A DNA stretch of 34,604 nucleotides from Solirubrobacteraceae bacterium. GTDB taxonomy: Bacteria > Actinomycetota > Thermoleophilia > Solirubrobacterales > Solirubrobacteraceae. The notes under the pieces are model-generated. The model saw only the letters and a list, made by a program, of their open reading frames with translations. It was not told the DNA's origin and made no database searches. Position 1 is the stretch's first letter; every line of letters starts with the position of its first letter. Below, piece after piece: positions 15,267-22,989 of this stretch. Location of the stretch: NCBI GenBank assembly GCA_017882405.1, contig JADGPO010000097.1, forward strand, positions 1 through 34,604, written 5' to 3'. The translations under genes were made by a program, and so were the position numbers.

Positions 15267-16516
15267 TAGGCTCCCACCTCGGCCCGGATTGCTCCGGGTC
15301 CGTCCGCGGTCTTGCCCTGGCCCTCCTCGGTGGCGCCGACGAGGATCGCGATCTTGCCCAGGTGGCGGTTCTCGCGCAGCAGCTGGTGGGCCTCGGCGAC
15401 TCCGTCGAAGCCCATCGTCTGCCACAGCACCGGGCGGATCTTCGACTCCTCGATCAGCTCGTTGGCCTTGTTGGCCTCCCAGGCATTGGCGAAGTGCGAG
15501 CCGATGATCTCCTTCTGGCGCATCCACAGATAACGTACGTCGAAGTCCAGCTGGTAGCCAGAGGTCGCGCCGCAGATGACCACCTTGCCGAACGGCTTGG
15601 CGGCCAGCACCGAGGTGGGGAAGGTGGCCTTGCCGACGTGCTCGAAGACGATGTCCGGGGGCCCGCCGAGCTGCGCCTCGACCGCCTTGCAGAAGCGCCG
15701 GGATTCCTTGAAGCGCGCGCGCTCCTCGTCGGCGTCCTCGCCGCCCTGGCGCATCATGCCGCTGAACTCGGAGCGGTTGATGAACCCGGTGGCGCCCAGC
15801 TGCTCGATCAGCCGGCCCTTGTCCTCGGAGGAGACGACGCCCACCGCGTCGGCGCCGGTCAGCGCGCACAGCTGGGTGGCGAACACGCCCAGCCCGCCGG
15901 CCGCGCCCCAGATCAGGACCTTGTGCCCGGCCTGCAGCTGGCAGCGGTCCATCAGCATCCGGTAGGCGGTGAAGTAGGTCAGCCCGTAGGAGGCGGCCTC
16001 CTCCCAGGCGAGGTGCTTGGGCTTGGGCAGCAGCTGCTGGGCCTGGACCTTGCAGAACTGGGCGAACGAGCCCCAGCTGGTCTCATAGCCCCAGATCTGC
16101 TGGCTGGGGGCGGCCAGGGGGTCGAAACCGTGGACCTCGGGATCCTCGTAGGACGCCTGGTTGCAGTGCACCACGACCTCGTCGCCGGGCTTCCAGCGGG
16201 TCACACCTTGGCCCACCTTCCACACGATGCCCGAGGCGTCCGAGCCGCCGATGTGGTGATCCTCGTTAGGGTGATAGCGGAAGATCGACACCGGCTCGCC
16301 GAGCGCGGCCCACACGTTGTTGAAGTTCACCCCGGCGGCCATCACACGGACGATCACCTCGAATGCGCCCGGCTCGGGGACCTCGATCTCCTCGAGCTGG
16401 AAGGCGTCTACCGGCTCGCCGAAGCGCTCCTCGCGGATTACCCAGGCGGCCATCGTGGGCGGCAGCTCGCCTGGTTGGGTCTCTACGCTTGCGACACGGC
16501 TGACGTCTACGGCCAC
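15266..16516 (-). CDS. ccr: Crotonyl-CoA carboxylase/reductase
   Basis: This cytoplasmic enzyme reductively carboxylates crotonyl-CoA with CO2 and NADPH to (2S)-ethylmalonyl-CoA, the defining step of the ethylmalonyl-CoA pathway. The 416 residues follow the Ccr branch of the MDR superfamily: a GroES-like N-terminal domain, a Rossmann domain with GAAGGLG (204-210), and long Ccr-type insertions. Positions that fit the CO2-binding residues of known Ccr proteins are present: the Asn of GVNFNNVWA (64-67), E145 in GYETSWGS and H341 in GSHFANAWEAN. The GTG start at 16516 has AGGAAGG about 11 bases upstream. Two small unknown genes follow without a gap. Residual doubt: some Ccr homologues make branched extender units such as butylmalonyl-CoA. 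Confidence 0.95.
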   Translation of the reverse strand: MAVDVSRVASVETQPGELPPTMAAWVIREERFGEPVDAFQLEEIEVPEPGAFEVIVRVMAAGVNFNNVWAALGEPVSIFRYHPNEDHHIGGSDASGIVWKVGQGVTRWKPGDEVVVHCNQASYEDPEVHGFDPLAAPSQQIWGYETSWGSFAQFCKVQAQQLLPKPKHLAWEEAASYGLTYFTAYRMLMDRCQLQAGHKVLIWGAAGGLGVFATQLCALTGADAVGVVSSEDKGRLIEQLGATGFINRSEFSGMMRQGGEDADEERARFKESRRFCKAVEAQLGGPPDIVFEHVGKATFPTSVLAAKPFGKVVICGATSGYQLDFDVRYLWMRQKEIIGSHFANAWEANKANELIEESKIRPVLWQTMGFDGVAEAHQLLRENRHLGKIAILVGATEEGQGKTADGPGAIRAEVGA

Positions 16517-16614
16517 GCGGTGACACCTTCCTGGTCGGGGTCGGCTGGCTGGTCCGGACCGCCAATCCTACTTGGTAGTAACCCTTCGAGCGGATCCACC
16601 CGCGCGTGGTGACT

Positions 16615-18231
16615 TCAGACCGGGATGAGCTCGGCCTCCGCCGCCTCGGCCGGGATCTCGGGCTCGGAATCCGATCTGACCGCGCTGTCGGCCGGTGCCT
16701 GGGTGGCGCCGCGCTTCACCAGGGTGAAGGCCACGGCCGCGCCGATCAGGCTGACCGAGGCGCCGATCGTCAGGCCGGTCCCCAGCGCCGAGACGAAGGC
16801 CTCGCGGACGACGGAGGTCACATGCGCCGAGGCGTGCCCGGCTGGGGTGACGCCGGCGCCCAATCCGTTGGCGATCGCCGACCTCGTGCCTGACGCAAGG
16901 TGGGGGAGGCCCTGGTCGATCTTGGACTTGCCGATCGCGGCGACCAGCGCGCCCACGATGGCCACGCCGAAGGTGCCGCCGACCATCCGGCTCATCGACA
17001 GCACCCCGGAGGCGACCCCGGCCTTGGTGCGGTCGACGGCGTTCATCGCCGCGGTGCTCATCGGCGACATCACCAGGCCCATGCCCAGGCCCATGAGGAC
17101 GAATCCCGGCAGCAGCAGGCCGTAGCCGGTGTGAACGGTCACCCGCGACTGGATACCGAGCGCGAGGGCGACCACCAGCATCCCCACGGTCATCGGCACC
17201 CGCGATCCGACACGGTCGGTGAGCCGGCCGGCCAGCGGGCCCATGACGATGATCACCAGCGTCGCGGGCAGGAAGCGCAGACCGGTCTGCAACGGCGAGT
17301 AGTGCAGGATGTTCTGCATGTAGAGGGCAAGGAAGAAGAACTGGGCGAGCATCGCGAAGGAGACGATGAACGCCACCACGTTGACTCCCAGGAACGTCCG
17401 CGAGCGGAAGAACTGGAAGTCGACCATCGGGGAGGCGCTCCGACGCTCGGTGACGACGAACGCTGCGAGCGCGGCGACGGCGACCGCGAGCAGTCCGATG
17501 ATGCGGGCCGAGGGGTGGGAGGGATCCGGGTCCCAGGCGTTGCCCTCCACGAGCGCGAGCACGAGTGCGGTCAGCCCGACGGTGATGCTGGCGATGCCCG
17601 GAAAGTCGACCTTGCGCGACACCGTCTCGTCGCGGGACTCGCGGGCGGCGAACAGCGTCACCGCGACCGCGATCAGGGCGATCGGCGGGTTGACGAAGAA
17701 GATCGCCCGCCAGCTCACCTGCTGCGTGAGAAAGCCACCGATGACCGGGCCGATGGCCAGCGCCAGCGCGCTCACGCCCGCCCATGTGCCGATCGCCGTG
17801 CCCCGCTGGTGGGCCGGGAACGCCTGGGTGATGATCGACAGCGTCGCCGGCATCATGAACGCGGCGCCGATGCCCTGGATCGCCCGGAAGGCGACGAGCG
17901 TGGTGTCCGTGGGGGCGAAGCCGATGGCCAGGCTGGAGAGCCCGAACACGGCGACGCCGAACAGGAACATCCGGCGGCGCCCGAAGATGTCGCCCAGCCG
18001 GCCGCCGGTGACCATCAGCACGGCGAACGTCAGCGTGTAGGCGTTGACCGTCCACTCCAGCGCCGAGAGCGTGGCGTGCAGGTCGCGCTGAATCGACGGC
18101 AGGGCGACGTTGACCACCGTGTTGTCCAGCATCAGCATGAACAAGGCAAAGCACATCGCGCCGAGCGTCCACCAGCGGCTGTTCTCCTCGGTGATGAACC
18201 GAGAACGGGAGTTGAGGAAGCGTTGAGTCAA
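16615..18231 (-). CDS. MFS drug-efflux transporter, DHA2 (14-helix) family
   Basis: A 538-residue proton-driven exporter of the EmrB/QacA type in the cytoplasmic membrane. The first helix carries LMLDNTVVNVALPSIQRDL, the DHA2 signature, and motif A is GGRLGDIFGRRRMF. About 14 hydrophobic segments span residues ~20-510, and the tail is acidic. The proposed TTG start at 18231 lies 4 bases after the marR stop; no ATG or GTG fits between there and the first helix. An earlier in-frame ATG at 18324 would read inside marR. Co-transcription with MarR suggests repressor-controlled efflux of a toxic ligand whose identity is unknown. Confidence 0.92.
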   Translation of the reverse strand: MTQRFLNSRSRFITEENSRWWTLGAMCFALFMLMLDNTVVNVALPSIQRDLHATLSALEWTVNAYTLTFAVLMVTGGRLGDIFGRRRMFLFGVAVFGLSSLAIGFAPTDTTLVAFRAIQGIGAAFMMPATLSIITQAFPAHQRGTAIGTWAGVSALALAIGPVIGGFLTQQVSWRAIFFVNPPIALIAVAVTLFAARESRDETVSRKVDFPGIASITVGLTALVLALVEGNAWDPDPSHPSARIIGLLAVAVAALAAFVVTERRSASPMVDFQFFRSRTFLGVNVVAFIVSFAMLAQFFFLALYMQNILHYSPLQTGLRFLPATLVIIVMGPLAGRLTDRVGSRVPMTVGMLVVALALGIQSRVTVHTGYGLLLPGFVLMGLGMGLVMSPMSTAAMNAVDRTKAGVASGVLSMSRMVGGTFGVAIVGALVAAIGKSKIDQGLPHLASGTRSAIANGLGAGVTPAGHASAHVTSVVREAFVSALGTGLTIGASVSLIGAAVAFTLVKRGATQAPADSAVRSDSEPEIPAEAAEAELIPV

Positions 18232-18235
18232 GGCT

Positions 18236-18742
18236 TTAGATTCCTTCGGGTCGGCAGACGGCCAGCTCGGGGCGTCGGAGCAGCTCGGTGAGGGCTGCCG
18301 AGAGCGTCTCGCGCTCGTCGTCATTCAAGGTCTGTGTGAACTGCTCGACCCAGCTCAGCTGGGCGGCGTTGAGCTTGCGGATCACCGTGCGTCCCTCGTC
18401 GGTGAGGGCGATGCGCTTCATCCGCCGGTCCACGTCGTCCTCGTGGCGGTGCACCATCCCCCGGCGCACGAGGTCGTCCACGGTGCGGCTGGCGGCGGGC
18501 AGCGACACGGGCACCCGCTGGGCGGCCTGCTTGAGCGTCAGCTCGCCAGCGGCCCCCTCGAGCTGGTGCAGAAGCTTGATCTGGGTGATCGTCAGCTCCA
18601 GCACGCCCATCGCCTCGAACAGGTCGGAGTTGCAGTGCTTGCGCATGAACACCATCAGGGCGTACAGGTCGGTCGCCAGCGCGCGGCACGCCTCGGAGTC
18701 AGGCCCGTCGCCGCGGGCGTCGTCTGAGGTAGTTACTTGCAT
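18236..18742 (-). CDS. MarR-family transcriptional regulator
   Basis: A 168-residue dimeric winged-helix regulator. The HTH lies at about 75-115 (LTLKQAAQRVPVSLPAASRTVDDLVRRG), followed by the wing with the family DxRxxR/K pattern (DDVDRRMKRIALT) and a C-terminal dimerisation helix. ATG 18742 is preferred over the ATG at 18784 because the latter would start upstream of the likely -10. The start codon lies inside a 14-bp palindrome, an apt autoregulatory operator. MarR repressors usually release DNA on binding phenolic or other toxic compounds; the MFS pump directly downstream is the likely target. Confidence 0.93.
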   Translation of the reverse strand: MQVTTSDDARGDGPDSEACRALATDLYALMVFMRKHCNSDLFEAMGVLELTITQIKLLHQLEGAAGELTLKQAAQRVPVSLPAASRTVDDLVRRGMVHRHEDDVDRRMKRIALTDEGRTVIRKLNAAQLSWVEQFTQTLNDDERETLSAALTELLRRPELAVCRPEGI

Positions 18743-18750
18743 GCATGCAA
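18737..18750. promoter_or_regulatory. Palindromic operator at the marR start
   Basis: TTGCATGCATGCAA is a perfect 14-bp palindrome covering the marR start codon and touching the putative -10 box. Size, symmetry and position fit a MarR dimer site that would block transcription of its own operon. A looser copy, TTGTGCAAGTGCAA, lies at 18771-18784 over the -35. Confidence 0.6.
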
Positions 18751-18778
18751 CTATTCCAGACAAGTGCTGTTTGTGCAA
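18750..18778 (-). promoter_or_regulatory. marR-MFS promoter
   Basis: On the minus strand TTGCAC (18778-18773) and AATAGT (18755-18750) are separated by 17 bases. The expected start site falls inside the palindrome and close to the marR ATG, giving a very short or absent leader. Confidence 0.4.
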
Positions 18779-18815
18779 GTGCAACGATCGCGGATGTTCG
18801 CGGCCGCTATGGACA

Positions 18816-18860
18816 CAAACGTCCAGACGCCCCCGGCCAGCGACTCGGGGCGGACGTTTG
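18816..18860. terminator. Two-stage hairpin downstream of the lipoprotein gene
   Basis: The outer arms CAAACGTCC (18816-18824) and GGACGTTTG (18852-18860) and inner arms GCCCC (18829-18833) and GGGGC (18847-18851) form an interrupted stem with a 4-base bulge. It lies 35 bases after the lipoprotein stop on the minus strand, so a terminator for that gene is the simplest reading. No T-run follows. Confidence 0.45.
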
Positions 18861-18894
18861 CCGACAAGGCGGCGCCGTCGGCGAGGGCCGGCGG

Positions 18895-19344
18895 CTAGGG
18901 CTCGAGCAGCGAGTTGCCGGAGCTGGCGCGCGTGCGCCCGATGTGCAGCGAGGCGGGGGTGATCGAAGAGGCCCGGGCCAGCTGGGCGTCGGTGCGGCCG
19001 TGCGCCGCCGTGGAGATCGTGTAGTCGCCCGGCTTGAAGTCGACCGATACCTGAGTCGTGCCCTGCGGGTTGATCGGGGCGGTCGAGGCCAGCGGGTGCG
19101 AGTTGCCGGAGACCGAGGAGATCGCCAGCGACTCGGAGTTGGTCGCCTGGTTGGTGACGACGAACACCACGGGTCCGGCGCCGACCGCCTGGGGCGAGAC
19201 GGAGATGCGGGAGTCGTCCACGTACACGGCCAGGTTGACCGGGGTGGGCTGCCCTGCCCGGGATGCCGCCTTGCCCCCGGCGGAGCCGCAGGCCGAGACC
19301 GCCATCGCGCCAGCTGCGACAGTCACGATCGTCCTGATGGGCAT
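18895..19344 (-). CDS. Small secreted lipoprotein, cupredoxin-like beta domain possible
   Basis: A 149-residue protein with a lipoprotein signal peptide: basic start (MPIRT), short hydrophobic core and a lipobox ending at C19 (AVSAC). The mature part is rich in Val, Ser and Thr with alternating strands (VVFVVTNQATNSESLAI, GTTQVSVDFKPGDYTI), resembling a cupredoxin-like or immunoglobulin-like sandwich, but I see no copper-ligand set of His and Cys. An AAAGGAG-type ribosome-binding site lies upstream of ATG 19344. Anchored on the outer face of the membrane; function unknown. Confidence 0.8.
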   Translation of the reverse strand: MPIRTIVTVAAGAMAVSACGSAGGKAASRAGQPTPVNLAVYVDDSRISVSPQAVGAGPVVFVVTNQATNSESLAISSVSGNSHPLASTAPINPQGTTQVSVDFKPGDYTISTAAHGRTDAQLARASSITPASLHIGRTRASSGNSLLEP

Positions 19345-19436
19345 CCTCGACCGGCTTTCCTCTCCTTTGAGCCCGTGCGCGTGAAACGCGGGCGTACCCT
19401 ATCCGACCCGCGGTCCGCCTTCTAGTCGATCGCTGC

Positions 19437-19640
19437 TCAGGCAGCGGCCGGCTTCAGCCGCTCTCGCCGGCGCTCCAGACGCTCGAGCTCTGTCTGGAGC
19501 TCGCTCCAGGACTCCGACTCGACGCGCTCGTACTCCTCGCCGGCAAGCTCGCGCACGCTGCCGCTGTAATTGCTCCAGGCCTGGCGCGTGTCCGCGTCGA
19601 GCTCGCGCAGTATCTCGGTGTCGGATGCGGTGGGAGGCAA
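19437..19640 (-). CDS. Small acidic helical protein, TTG start
   Basis: A 67-residue protein I do not recognise, almost entirely helical and charged (ILRELDADTRQAW, ELERLERRRERL), probably a coiled coil with no membrane segment. The TTG start at 19640 is set by a strong AGGAAGGAG ribosome-binding site 7 bases upstream; no ATG or GTG in frame fits. It may pair with the lipoprotein gene downstream on the same strand (92-base gap). The 136 bases between this start and the nuclease gene at 19777 hold only the two divergent control regions; I see no other gene there. Confidence 0.65.
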   Translation of the reverse strand: MPPTASDTEILRELDADTRQAWSNYSGSVRELAGEEYERVESESWSELQTELERLERRRERLKPAAA

Positions 19641-19776
19641 GATCGGGCTCCTTCCTTCCTTCCTAGTACTACGGCGCGATCCTACCCCCTGGATCAGTCG
19701 GCGAGACAATCGTGCGCTGCGCCCGCCTGCAAGTGGACCTGCAAGCCGTCCGACCCCGGGCGTATCACCGACGGCC

Positions 19777-21501
19777 GTGGAGTTGCTCCAGGCACCGATC
19801 GCGGCGGCCGAGTTCATGGTCGTCGACACCGAGACCAACGGCCTCGCCGGCGAGCGCTGCGAGATGACCGAGGTCGGAGCGGTGCTCGTCGGCGGCGGCG
19901 AGCTGCATGACCGCTGGAGCTCGCTGTGTCGCACCAGCGCCCCGCTCAAGCGCGGCATCCAGCGGCTCACCGGGATCTCACAGGCGATGGTCGACTCGGC
20001 CCCCTCGCTGGAGGAGGTCCTGCCGCCACTGCGCCGCCGACTGGAGAACCGGATCATGGTCGCCCACAACGCCCCCTTCGATCGCCGGGTGCTGCGCCAG
20101 GCATTTCACCGCATCGGCCTCGAGTGGCCGGATCCACCGGTGATCTGCACGGCCTCCCTGACGCGCGCGATGCTGCCGTTGCAGCCTCGGCGGGGACTGG
20201 GGGTGCTCGCCGATGCCCTCGGCATCGAGGTGCAGCTGGCCCATCGCGCCCTCGCCGACGCCGAAACGTGCGCCCGGGTGCTGTGCGCGCTGTTTCCCCG
20301 CCTGTGCGCCAACGCCGCCACCGTCGCGGAGGCACTGGCACTGCTCAAGCCCCGCCGCCCCCCAAAGCCCAAGCCGCCGCGCCTGAGCACCGCCGGCCGG
20401 GGCTCCGAGCCGCCAGAGGTCGACTTCGCCACGCTGCCCAAGGACCCGGGCGTGTACATCTTCCGCGACGACCGCGGTCGGGTGCTGTACGTGGGCAAGT
20501 CGGTGTCGATCCGCAGCCGCGCCCGAGCCCACTTTGCGCCCTCCTCGCCGCCGGCGACGTGGACACGCCACGCGACCGTGGTCGACTACCGCACGACCTG
20601 CTCCGAGCTCGGCGCGCTGGTCCTCGAGAACCGCCTGATCAAGGAGCTCAAGCCGCCCGGCAACAAGCGCCTGACCCGCACCGACGACCGGCTCGTCTAT
20701 ATCCGCTGCCGGTTGGACATCCCGTTTCCGATCCTCGAGGTGTCGCCGGACCCGGCCGCCGGGCACGCGGTCACGATCGGGCCGGTCCGGGGACGGCGGC
20801 TGGCGTCGGAGCTGGTCGAGCAGCTGGACTCGCTGTTCGGCCTGCGCCACTGCGGGCGACGGCTGCCGCGGCGTGATCATCCCTCGGCCTACGGGCAGAT
20901 GGGCCGCTGCTTGTCGCCCTGCCTGGGAGACCTCGACCCCAACCTGTACCGTCGGCGATTGGACGAGGTGCTCGGGCTGTTCGTCAACTCGAGCAGCAGT
21001 CAGCCGCTGCTGGACCACGTCCATGGCCAGATGCGATCCGCGGCCGCCCAGCAGCACTATGAGCGGGCGGCCTCGCTGCGCCGGCGGGCCAAGCGGCTGG
21101 GCACGATCCTGTCCCAGCTGGGCGGCGTGCTGGAGGCCACGCACGCGCGCCCACGGATGATCCTTGCCCCGCATCCCTCCGATCCCGCCCGCGCGGAGGC
21201 GTTCTGGGTGGCGGGTGGCCGGCTGGTCGACCACGGCCCGATCGGCGGGGATGACCTCGAAGCGCGGACCGAGCGGGCGATGCGCCGGGTGGGGCGGGCG
21301 GACGAGCTCGGGGCCCACGTGCCGCCCGACGAGATCGACGAGGTCAGGCTGATTGGCAGCTGGCTGGCCTCGCACCCCGATGCGCCGCAGCTGCCCCTGC
21401 GTCCGGAGCCGAGCCCGGAGCAGCTGGAGGAGTTCCTAGGCCGCGAACGGGAGCTCGACGACGACCGCCTTGATCTGGTCGGAGCCGACGCTCACGTGTG
21501 A
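19777..21501 (+). CDS. DEDDh exonuclease / UvrC-like GIY-YIG endonuclease fusion
   Basis: A 574-residue two-nuclease protein like mycobacterial Rv2191. Residues 12-180 form a DnaQ/epsilon-type 3'-5' exonuclease: VVDTETNG (D17, E19), HNAPFD, and HRALADAET supplying the final His and Asp. Residues ~215-300 form the UvrC-type GIY-YIG domain: PGVYIF, VLYVGKS, an arginine-rich helix and the catalytic Glu in VLENRLIKE. The rest resembles the UvrC middle region with a cysteine cluster (HCGRR, GRCLSPCLGD), but the UvrC RNase H-like endonuclease half and helix-hairpin-helix repeats are missing, as in Cho. A DNA repair role, incising and trimming damaged strands, is inferred from the domains. Start GTG 19777 precedes the exonuclease domain closely. 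The 3' end overlaps ygfZ by 66 bases, convergently. Confidence 0.9.
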   Translation: MELLQAPIAAAEFMVVDTETNGLAGERCEMTEVGAVLVGGGELHDRWSSLCRTSAPLKRGIQRLTGISQAMVDSAPSLEEVLPPLRRRLENRIMVAHNAPFDRRVLRQAFHRIGLEWPDPPVICTASLTRAMLPLQPRRGLGVLADALGIEVQLAHRALADAETCARVLCALFPRLCANAATVAEALALLKPRRPPKPKPPRLSTAGRGSEPPEVDFATLPKDPGVYIFRDDRGRVLYVGKSVSIRSRARAHFAPSSPPATWTRHATVVDYRTTCSELGALVLENRLIKELKPPGNKRLTRTDDRLVYIRCRLDIPFPILEVSPDPAAGHAVTIGPVRGRRLASELVEQLDSLFGLRHCGRRLPRRDHPSAYGQMGRCLSPCLGDLDPNLYRRRLDEVLGLFVNSSSSQPLLDHVHGQMRSAAAQQHYERAASLRRRAKRLGTILSQLGGVLEATHARPRMILAPHPSDPARAEAFWVAGGRLVDHGPIGGDDLEARTERAMRRVGRADELGAHVPPDEIDEVRLIGSWLASHPDAPQLPLRPEPSPEQLEEFLGRERELDDDRLDLVGADAHV

Positions 21502-22389
21502 GCCGGGCGGGGCCTCGCGGCGGACGAGCGCCAGGGCGATCGTGCCCAGCGAGGGCGACTCGGCGACGCTGCCCAGGCGGCCCACCGCGCGGTCGCCGAA
21601 CATGATCTCGGCGCCTGTCCAGGCGGGCTCGGAGAGACGCAGGCCGCGCAGCTGGCGGTTGGGCTTGCCGCGGTAGAACAGGCGGGCGACCGTTTCCTGT
21701 CCCACGTAACAGCCCTTGGTGAACGAGACCGCGCGGGCGTTGAGGTCGGCCTCCTGGGGGATCACGGTGTCGTCGAGATCGATCCCGTACCGAGGCCGCC
21801 CGTGCTCGATCCGCACGCAGTCGGCGACCGCCTCGGACACCGGCTGGGCGCCGCGGCGCTCGAGCGACGCCGCCAGCTCGTCGGTATCGCCGGCCTCGCA
21901 CTGCAGGTCGATACCGAGGTCGGTGCGGATCCATCTGATAACGGTCCCCTCGAGCTCGCCGGCGACGTGCGAGTGCTCGGCCTGACCCAGGTCGCCCGCG
22001 CCGGCGACGTCAGCCGCCCCGGGCCCGATCAGGGAGAGCAGGCCCTGCTGGAGCGTGCGCTTGTGCAGCTGTGCGTCGTAGCCGACGCTGAAGCGGCGGA
22101 TCATGTTGAACAGCTCCTGCAGCGCGACGCGCTCGGTGTCCAGCACCAGCTCCGAGCCGGCGTCGAGGATCCGGACGTCGCCGAGCATCTTGCCCTTGGG
22201 GGTCAGGAAGGCCGCGTAACAGCCGGTGCCGGGCGTGAGCGCCTCGACGTCGTTGGAGACCTGGCCCTGCAGAAAGCTCTTGCCCTCGGTCCCGGTGAGC
22301 GCGAGCTTGCCCCGCTCGGAGCGATCCACCAGACCACAACCCTTGGTCACGGCCTCGTATTCGGTGCTCGAGATCACCAGCGACGTCAC
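21436..22389 (-). CDS. ygfZ: YgfZ/GcvT-domain folate-binding protein
   Basis: A 317-residue tetrahydrofolate-binding protein of the YgfZ/COG0354 family, which supports assembly or repair of certain iron-sulfur enzymes. The signature KGCYVGQE is present near residue 220, with its conserved cysteine. The N-terminal part (GLVDRSERGKLALTG, FLQGQVSNDV) matches the GcvT fold, and the C-terminal beta-barrel ends close to the stop. GTG 22389 is chosen because TATCCT lies 7 bases upstream and the family starts close to this point; GTG 22377 is the alternative. MoaA and both radical SAM halves of FbiC in the window are iron-sulfur enzymes, but a specific link is not shown. Confidence 0.9.
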   Translation of the reverse strand: MTSLVISSTEYEAVTKGCGLVDRSERGKLALTGTEGKSFLQGQVSNDVEALTPGTGCYAAFLTPKGKMLGDVRILDAGSELVLDTERVALQELFNMIRRFSVGYDAQLHKRTLQQGLLSLIGPGAADVAGAGDLGQAEHSHVAGELEGTVIRWIRTDLGIDLQCEAGDTDELAASLERRGAQPVSEAVADCVRIEHGRPRYGIDLDDTVIPQEADLNARAVSFTKGCYVGQETVARLFYRGKPNRQLRGLRLSEPAWTGAEIMFGDRAVGRLGSVAESPSLGTIALALVRREAPPGSHVSVGSDQIKAVVVELPFAA

Positions 22390-22396
22390 ACCCCAG

Positions 22397-22402
22397 AGGA
22401 TA
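22397..22402 (-). promoter_or_regulatory. Putative -10 box before ygfZ
   Basis: TATCCT on the minus strand ends 7 bases before GTG 22389, consistent with a leaderless mRNA. No -35 at standard spacing is obvious. Confidence 0.4.
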
Positions 22403-22464
22403 GGACCGCCTCCGTCCGATGGCGGCAACGCCGGTGCCCCTGCGCCGAAAAACAAAACCCACTC

Positions 22465-22604
22465 TTGCCAGAACTCAAATTTAGGCCGGTGCTGGCCGCC
22501 AACCTGATCGCGATGCTCGTGGGCTCAAGCTCGCCGCATTCGTCGTCGCGGGAGCGATCACGGCGATGAACGTGTTCCTGATCGCCGAGAAGTTCCTCGC
22601 CTGA
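22465..22604 (+). pseudogene. Frameshifted remnant ending in a membrane helix
   Basis: Two adjacent frames read like one protein if a single base were restored near 22521: the first gives FRPVLAANLIAML, the second GLKLAAFVVAGAITAMNVFLIAEKFLA in part, then TGA. The hydrophobic end (AITAMNVFLIAEKF) resembles the last helix of NRAMP-type metal transporters, but the match is from memory and short. There is no room for a full gene upstream because ygfZ is divergent there, so this would be a decayed 3' fragment. Chance cannot be excluded. Confidence 0.3.
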
Positions 22605-22620
22605 GTACATTTCGCTTTAC

Positions 22621-22983
22621 ATGTCGCTCGCCCAGGAATTCAACGCGATCGTCGCCGCTCAGCCCGACGACTGGACCGATCTGGAGCTCGACCTGCGGAT
22701 CTTCGACGAGACGCGCTACGTCGACGCGGCGGTCGTGCTGGTCACCTGCAATGCCCAGCCGTACTCCAAGCACGACTGGCACTGGCGGCTGATCGTGGCG
22801 CATCGCTTCGGCCACGCCGCCGCGGTGCCCGCGGTGCACCTCGCGCTCAAGCTCCTCGACGACGCCGGGCTGGCCGGGGAACTGGCGCTGCGCGAGGTGC
22901 GCACCGGACGCGCCGAGGTGGTGCAGATGTGGGGCCGCACCGAGTCGGTGCGCCAGGAGTTCAAGAAGCTCCGCGCGCAGTAG
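22621..22983 (+). CDS. Hypothetical soluble protein
   Basis: A 120-residue protein I do not recognise. It begins with a helix (LAQEFNAIVAAQPDDW), continues with strand-like text (LELDLRIFD, DAAVVLVTC, WHWRLIVAH) and ends in a helical, basic segment (RTESVRQEFKKLRAQ). No signal peptide, membrane segment or metal motif is visible. ATG 22621 has no Shine-Dalgarno; TACATT 9 bases before it could be a -10. It ends 6 bases before the convergent lipoprotein gene. Confidence 0.7.
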   Translation: MSLAQEFNAIVAAQPDDWTDLELDLRIFDETRYVDAAVVLVTCNAQPYSKHDWHWRLIVAHRFGHAAAVPAVHLALKLLDDAGLAGELALREVRTGRAEVVQMWGRTESVRQEFKKLRAQ

Positions 22984-22989
22984 GCCGTT

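Noticed and set aside
16568..16578. CTACTTGGTAG as an operator upstream of ccr
   Set aside because: The arms are only 4 bp around a 3-base centre; this is too short to separate from chance.
15137..16612. Plus-strand open frame antisense to ccr
   Set aside because: Composition is shadow-like and ccr on the minus strand has full family motifs.
16900..18291. Plus-strand open frame antisense to the MFS gene
   Set aside because: Repetitive Asp/Arg/His composition typical of an antisense GC-rich shadow.
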